From the NCBI GenBank assembly GCA_020832565.1, contig JAFIEI010000033.1, forward strand, positions 1 to 44,139: a stretch of DNA of 44,139 bases. The letters run 5' to 3'. Within the stretch, counting starts at the first letter, position 1, and each line of letters starts with the position of its first letter. Origin of the DNA: Salinarimonas sp. (lineage in GTDB: Bacteria; Pseudomonadota; Alphaproteobacteria; Rhizobiales; Beijerinckiaceae). The notes under the pieces are model-generated. The model searched no databases. It was not told the DNA's origin and worked only from the letters and a program-made list of their open reading frames with translations. Position numbers and translations under genes: made by a program. Shown here one piece after another: positions 41,801 through 44,139 of this stretch.

Positions 41801-42379
41801 GAGCGAGATTTTCACGAGGCCGGGCTGATCTCGGTTCTGGGCGAGATCCATGACGATATCGACCGCGCCGTGCTCGAATCCTACGGGCTCGACCATCTCG
41901 CCGATGCGCTGGTCGGCCAGCCTGGCGCGACCACGCCGCTGAGCCTCGAAAAGCCCGCTACCCTCGCTGCCGCAGAGGAAGAACTGTTGAGCGCCCTCGT
42001 CGTGCTCAATCAGGACCGCCAGCGCGAAGAACAGCGCGGGCAGGTGCGCTGGCTTCGCCCGGAATTCCAGATCCCGCGTCTGGCCCACAAGCTTCCCGAA
42101 GCCCCGGACGAGCAGCTCTTCGCCGATCTCGCAGTGGCGAGCCCGGAAATTCGCCTGCCCTGGCCGAAGGATACCGGCGAGCAGTTGCGCGTGATCCGCC
42201 GCCTCCTCGTCGCCACTCCCTCCCCCGCCCCCGATCAGGTGATCGAGCGTGCGCTTGCCGGCCGCGCCAGCGCGCAACGGCGCAAACGCGTCAAGGCCAT
42301 TCTCGAGGCCATGGCGAAGCGCGGGATTATTCAGTCGTTCACGGAGGGGAACACGCAGCGCTACTTCATCAACCGCTGA
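38822..42379 (+). CDS. MmeI-like single-chain restriction-modification enzyme (Type IIL/IIG)
   Basis: A 1185-residue protein joining nuclease, N6-adenine methyltransferase and target recognition. The N-terminal nuclease motif is visible: Asp70 (GYIDCYKRD), then Glu80-Ala-Lys82 (LEAKQSK). This D-x9-E-x-K spacing is that of MmeI as I remember it. SAM motif I is VLDPACGTGNFLYVALEML (from about 399) and the catalytic motif IV is N565-P-P-F in FIIGNPPFIGG. FITTNSITQTFSRRVIERHL and the region to about 980 should hold the target recognition part; FDPFPFPP marks its end in this family. The C-terminus (about 1120-1185) adds a winged-helix-like tail ending QRYFINR. All key residues are intact, so it is probably active. 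The GC matches the genome, unlike the two small genes before it. The recognition site is unknown. Confidence 0.85.
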   Translation: MLDQFIAEARASAGGAERSNYQIFVQKLCEALGVAPPGMAGPDHEFNDYVFERRVDFNHPDGTTTPGYIDCYKRDHFILEAKQSKRRRLKDPPARRAARPGWDRVMDEARRQAENYARALPVDHGYPPFLITVDVGEAIEIYADFSGLGKNYAHFPDRNSYRIGLDDLRREEVRKRLKAVFTAPRKLDPTRHAARVTFAVAARLARVARRLERRHEPAAVAQFLMRCLFTMFAEDSGLLPESGFRDLLNQLKDHPENTVPALEDLWNRMDRGGFEPRLMATIKRFNGTLFKQATALPLERDDLTELYRAARHDWRDVEPAIFGTLLERALDPRERARLGAHYTPRAYVERLVVPTILDPLRSEWDEARTRADVLHEAGDDAGAVAEIRAFHHRLCTIRVLDPACGTGNFLYVALEMLKRLEGEVIEALEALGEDQARLAMEGETVGPGQFYGLELNPRAVAIADLVLWIGYIKWQRRTTSLASLPEPILQAYGTIRHQDAILAFDARIPRHDDRGTPVTKWDGFSHRPHPITGDPVPDPQARIPLYDYRNPRPAPWPEVEFIIGNPPFIGGKDMREELGDGYREACLKARPQVPGGADFVMHFWDEAAARLLRKPTKQTPNPLIRFGFITTNSITQTFSRRVIERHLGAREPLSLIYAIPDHPWLKAPDKAAVRIAMTVAERGQQEGVLETVVEEADLKTDTPRVELARRTGMIRATLTLGADLSQARPLFANEALCSRGVVLHGAGFMVTPHQATSLGLGRIKGLDKYIRDYRNGRDLAGRPRGVKVIDLYPLDRDEVEKRFPTVYQHVLERVKPERDQNNMKFRRENWCWFGATHKELRAFLEGLPRYIATIETAKHRFFQFLDGDVRPDNMLVAIGDTRGEILAVLSSRLHVAWSLQFGGWLGAGNDSRYSKTRTFDPFPFPPCLDPRLPEDDPQAEVRARLRRLGEKLDAFRKERIAAHSFITMTGLYNALDQLRLRAAGLVRKPMSEAERDFHEAGLISVLGEIHDDIDRAVLESYGLDHLADALVGQPGATTPLSLEKPATLAAAEEELLSALVVLNQDRQREEQRGQVRWLRPEFQIPRLAHKLPEAPDEQLFADLAVASPEIRLPWPKDTGEQLRVIRRLLVATPSPAPDQVIERALAGRASAQRRKRVKAILEAMAKRGIIQSFTEGNTQRYFINR

Positions 42380-42454
42380 ATTGGCCGCGAATCGATTCTT
42401 TCTTCCTTTAGGGAATTCATCTAATCCGTCTTCAGATCGAGGGTTGTGCAGGCC

Positions 42455-43276
42455 ATGCTATCAAGATTTACCATTCTGGCGCTCGTCGCCCTGGTCGCAG
42501 CGTTCGTCTATCAGGATCACATGCCCTGGCCGTCCGGCGGCGCGCCGACATCCGCCGATCGGGTCATCGTCACGCATGGCCAGTCCGCGACGCCGGATGC
42601 GCCCCGCCTGACCGGCCCGGTGCGCGTCGTCGACGGCGATACGATCCGGCTCGGCGACCACCGCATCCGCCTGCACGGGATCGACGCGCCCGAATCCGAC
42701 CAGGCCTGTCTCGATGCACAGGGCGCCCCCTGGGCTTGCGGCGATGCGGCGACCGAGCGCCTCGCCGCCATGATCGGAGCCGACCCGGTACATTGCATCG
42801 AGCGCGATATCGATCACTATCGGCGCATCATCGGCGAATGTTTCGCCGGCGTCACCAACCTCAATGCCGCCCTCGTCGCCGAGGGCCTCGCCTTCGCCTA
42901 TCGGCGCTTCAGCATGGATTACGCGGCGCTCGAAGACGAGGCCCGCAGCGAAGCGCGCGGTATCTGGGCCGGCACGGTGCAGGCACCGTGGGACCACCGA
43001 CGCGACCCGCAGCACCTCCTGACGCAGCAGGTCGCCGCGACGGGAAGCACGTTGTTCGCGCAGGAGCAGGTCGTCGCCCGCAATGATCGCTCCGGCTACC
43101 ATCCGCCCGGCGATTGCGTCATCAAGGGCAACATCAACCGCCGTGGGGAGCGGATCTACCACACCCCGTCCAGCCCCTGGTACAGCCGCACCCGCGTGGA
43201 CAAGAGCCGCGGCCAGCGCTGGTTCTGCTCGGAGGAAGAAGCGCGCGCGGCCGGATGGCGGGCGCCCTATCGCTGA
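42455..43276 (+). CDS. staphylococcal-nuclease-like protein with C-terminal sunset-type domain
   Basis: A 273-residue secreted or membrane-anchored nuclease-like protein. An N-terminal hydrophobic segment (FTILALVALVAAFVYQ) acts as signal or anchor. The SNase fold spans about 53-175: GPVRVVDGDTIRLGDHRIRLHGIDAPESDQ contains the metal-binding Asp60/Asp62, Arg72 and Glu80; HYRRIIGEC supplies the second Arg. The C-terminal part (about 210-273) reads IKGNINRRGERIYHTPSSPWY then RTRVDKSRGQRWFCSEEEARAAGWR, the short motif often fused to such nucleases. ATG 42455 is chosen over GTG 42446. It lies 75 bases after the restriction-modification gene and is convergent with the reductase gene (4-base gap). 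Confidence 0.85.
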   Translation: MLSRFTILALVALVAAFVYQDHMPWPSGGAPTSADRVIVTHGQSATPDAPRLTGPVRVVDGDTIRLGDHRIRLHGIDAPESDQACLDAQGAPWACGDAATERLAAMIGADPVHCIERDIDHYRRIIGECFAGVTNLNAALVAEGLAFAYRRFSMDYAALEDEARSEARGIWAGTVQAPWDHRRDPQHLLTQQVAATGSTLFAQEQVVARNDRSGYHPPGDCVIKGNINRRGERIYHTPSSPWYSRTRVDKSRGQRWFCSEEEARAAGWRAPYR

Positions 43277-43280
43277 GCCG

Positions 43281-43946
43281 TCAGGATTCTTCCGTGATGA
43301 TATGTTCGTCGGGAACGCCGAGGCTCTTCACTGCCGTTTCGACGGCCTCGATCATCGGCGGCGGGCCGCAGATATAAACATGCCCACCCCAATCCGGGAC
43401 GTTCGCCTTCAGGAAAGCGGCGGTGATCTGCTGGCGCGGGACTTTCGTGCCGTTCTCCTCCGTCACGGTGAAGATGCATTCCAGCCCCGGCATGTCCTCC
43501 CATTCCTCGCGCAGGATGATGTCGCGCTCGGTCTTGTTGGAAAAGATCAGCGTGCAGCGCGTCAGCGCGTTGTCGCGGGCGCGCCGGCGCAGGATCGGGA
43601 TGAACGGCGTGATGCCGGCACCGCCGGCGATGAAGACACCCGGCCCCTGGTCCTGAATGGCGCCCCAGGGCTGGTCGATCAGGACGGTATCGTTGGGGCG
43701 CAGATCGGCCACGCGCTTCGTGACGCCGTCATGATCGGGATAGCTCTTGATCACGAATTCGAGAATGGGCTCGTCGGGCTGGCTGGTGAAGGTGAATGGC
43801 CGCGTCTCCTCACGCCAGCCATCCTGATCGAGGGCGAAATCCGTCGCCTGGCCCGGCGTGAAATCATAACCCTCCGGCCGCGTGAAGACGAGGCGGTTGG
43901 TATCGTGCGTCAGCGCGGATATTTCGCGCAAGGTAATGCGATGCAT
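43281..43946 (-). CDS. ferredoxin/flavodoxin-NAD(P) reductase-like flavoprotein
   Basis: A 221-residue FAD and NAD(P)-binding oxidoreductase of the ferredoxin-reductase superfamily. The FAD site is TRPFTFTSQPDEP, in the position of the R-x-Y-S/T motif; the nucleotide pyrophosphate loop is GVFIAGGAGITPFIPILRRRA; the later NAD(P) signature is YICGPPPMIEAV. The short length, with no 2Fe-2S domain, fits a stand-alone reductase that feeds electrons to a separate ferredoxin or flavodoxin. The start is ATG 43946, preceded by AAAGGAGG six bases away. The open frame upstream of it is Arg-rich and not coding. The physiological partner is unknown. Confidence 0.85.
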   Translation of the reverse strand: MHRITLREISALTHDTNRLVFTRPEGYDFTPGQATDFALDQDGWREETRPFTFTSQPDEPILEFVIKSYPDHDGVTKRVADLRPNDTVLIDQPWGAIQDQGPGVFIAGGAGITPFIPILRRRARDNALTRCTLIFSNKTERDIILREEWEDMPGLECIFTVTEENGTKVPRQQITAAFLKANVPDWGGHVYICGPPPMIEAVETAVKSLGVPDEHIITEES

Positions 43947-44037
43947 GGAATACCTCCTTTGGCGGAGGAAACTGCGAAGCCTAGCCGTCGGTTCCGGAGA
44001 ATGCCGCGCTCGAAGGTGCATGCGACCGAATGTCCGC

Positions 44038-44097
44038 GCGTCGCACGCTCATGAAAGCGTCGCACGCCCATGAAAGCGCCGCACGCCAATAATGAAA
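44038..44097. repeat. 19-bp tandem repeat, three copies
   Basis: GCGTCGCACGCTCATGAAA (44038-44056), GCGTCGCACGCCCATGAAA (44057-44075) and GCGCCGCACGCCAATAATGAAA (44076-44097, with a 3-base insertion) follow one another. They lie between the reductase start and the end terminator. No spacers as in CRISPR; probably a local slippage duplication. Confidence 0.85.
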
Positions 44098-44129
44098 ACG
44101 GCCCCCGCCGGATCTGCCGACGGGGGCCG
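44092..44129 (-). terminator. intrinsic terminator of a minus-strand gene beyond the right edge
   Basis: CGGCCCCCG (44099-44107) with inner CGG pairs with CGGGGGCCG (44121-44129) with inner CCG, one mismatch between. Read on the minus strand the hairpin is followed by TTTTCATTATT. It ends transcription coming from the right, before the reductase gene. Confidence 0.8.
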
Positions 44130-44139
44130 TGAGCATGCA

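Noticed and set aside
38077-42379. A DISARM or BREX defence island
   Set aside because: Only a methyltransferase-nuclease is present; no DrmA/B/C helicase genes, PglZ, BrxL or BrxC. The nuclease motif in the same chain fits the MmeI class better.
44038-44097. CRISPR-like repeat
   Set aside because: The copies are directly adjacent without spacers and no cas genes are present.

Overview
This is a GC-rich chromosomal window from an alphaproteobacterium, most likely a member of the Hyphomicrobiales (Rhizobiales). The evidence is gene order and family content: an RpoH-type sigma factor near Hsp20-DUF1150, thyA-GNAT-folA-hflK-hflC-DUF2065 as one run, ihfA followed by a MerR-type regulator, a phasin, a methylsuccinyl-CoA dehydrogenase of the ethylmalonyl-CoA pathway, and a DegP-like protease next to rarA. 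A narrower placement (for example Salinarimonas-like) is only an impression. I saw no rRNA, tRNA, CRISPR array, transposase or integrase.

Layout. 1-4.1 kb (all minus): a truncated DUF2865 exported protein, a small exported protein, a CDP-alcohol phosphatidyltransferase, the sigma factor rpoH, then DUF1150 and Hsp20. Both rpoH and hsp20 have leader sequences in which the Shine-Dalgarno can be base-paired, and hsp20 has a sigma32-like promoter, so this is a compact heat-shock block. 4.1-10.3 kb: a YhhQ-type transporter, diverging from a three-gene molybdenum hydroxylase operon (FAD, 2Fe-2S and Mo subunits) with a glycerophosphodiesterase behind it, and a convergent DddL-like cupin (candidate DMSP lyase). 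10.4-18.0 kb: zapE, a membrane acyltransferase, infC starting at AUU, and the DUF2065-hflC-hflK-folA-GNAT-thyA run on the minus strand. 18.2-24.6 kb: an ATGA-coupled trio (methyltransferase, VWA-like protein, membrane J-protein), a DD-carboxypeptidase with a SPOR domain, phasin phaP with its own promoter and terminator, a cupin, a MerR-type regulator and ihfA. 24.8-32.7 kb: a uracil-DNA glycosylase, a second cupin, a class III CoA-transferase resembling mesaconyl-CoA C1-C4 CoA transferase, an MFS carrier, methylsuccinyl-CoA dehydrogenase (mcd), a DMT exporter and an Ldh2-family imino-acid reductase. 32.8-38 kb: a chemoreceptor, a 646-base gap holding a double hairpin, a DegP/MucD protease and rarA. 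38-42.4 kb: a more AT-rich pocket with two small membrane proteins, followed by a 1185-aa MmeI-like restriction-modification enzyme. 42.4 kb to the end: a staphylococcal-nuclease-like protein, a flavin reductase, a short tandem repeat and a terminator for a minus-strand gene beyond the window.

How the genes fit together. The most interesting metabolic group is the CoA-transferase, MFS and mcd set: Mcd makes mesaconyl-C1-CoA and the CoA-transferase relative is expected to move CoA on that same compound, with a carrier gene between them. The rpoH/hsp20 block and the infC AUU start are the clearest cases of RNA-level control. The single-chain MmeI-like enzyme is the only obvious defence gene.
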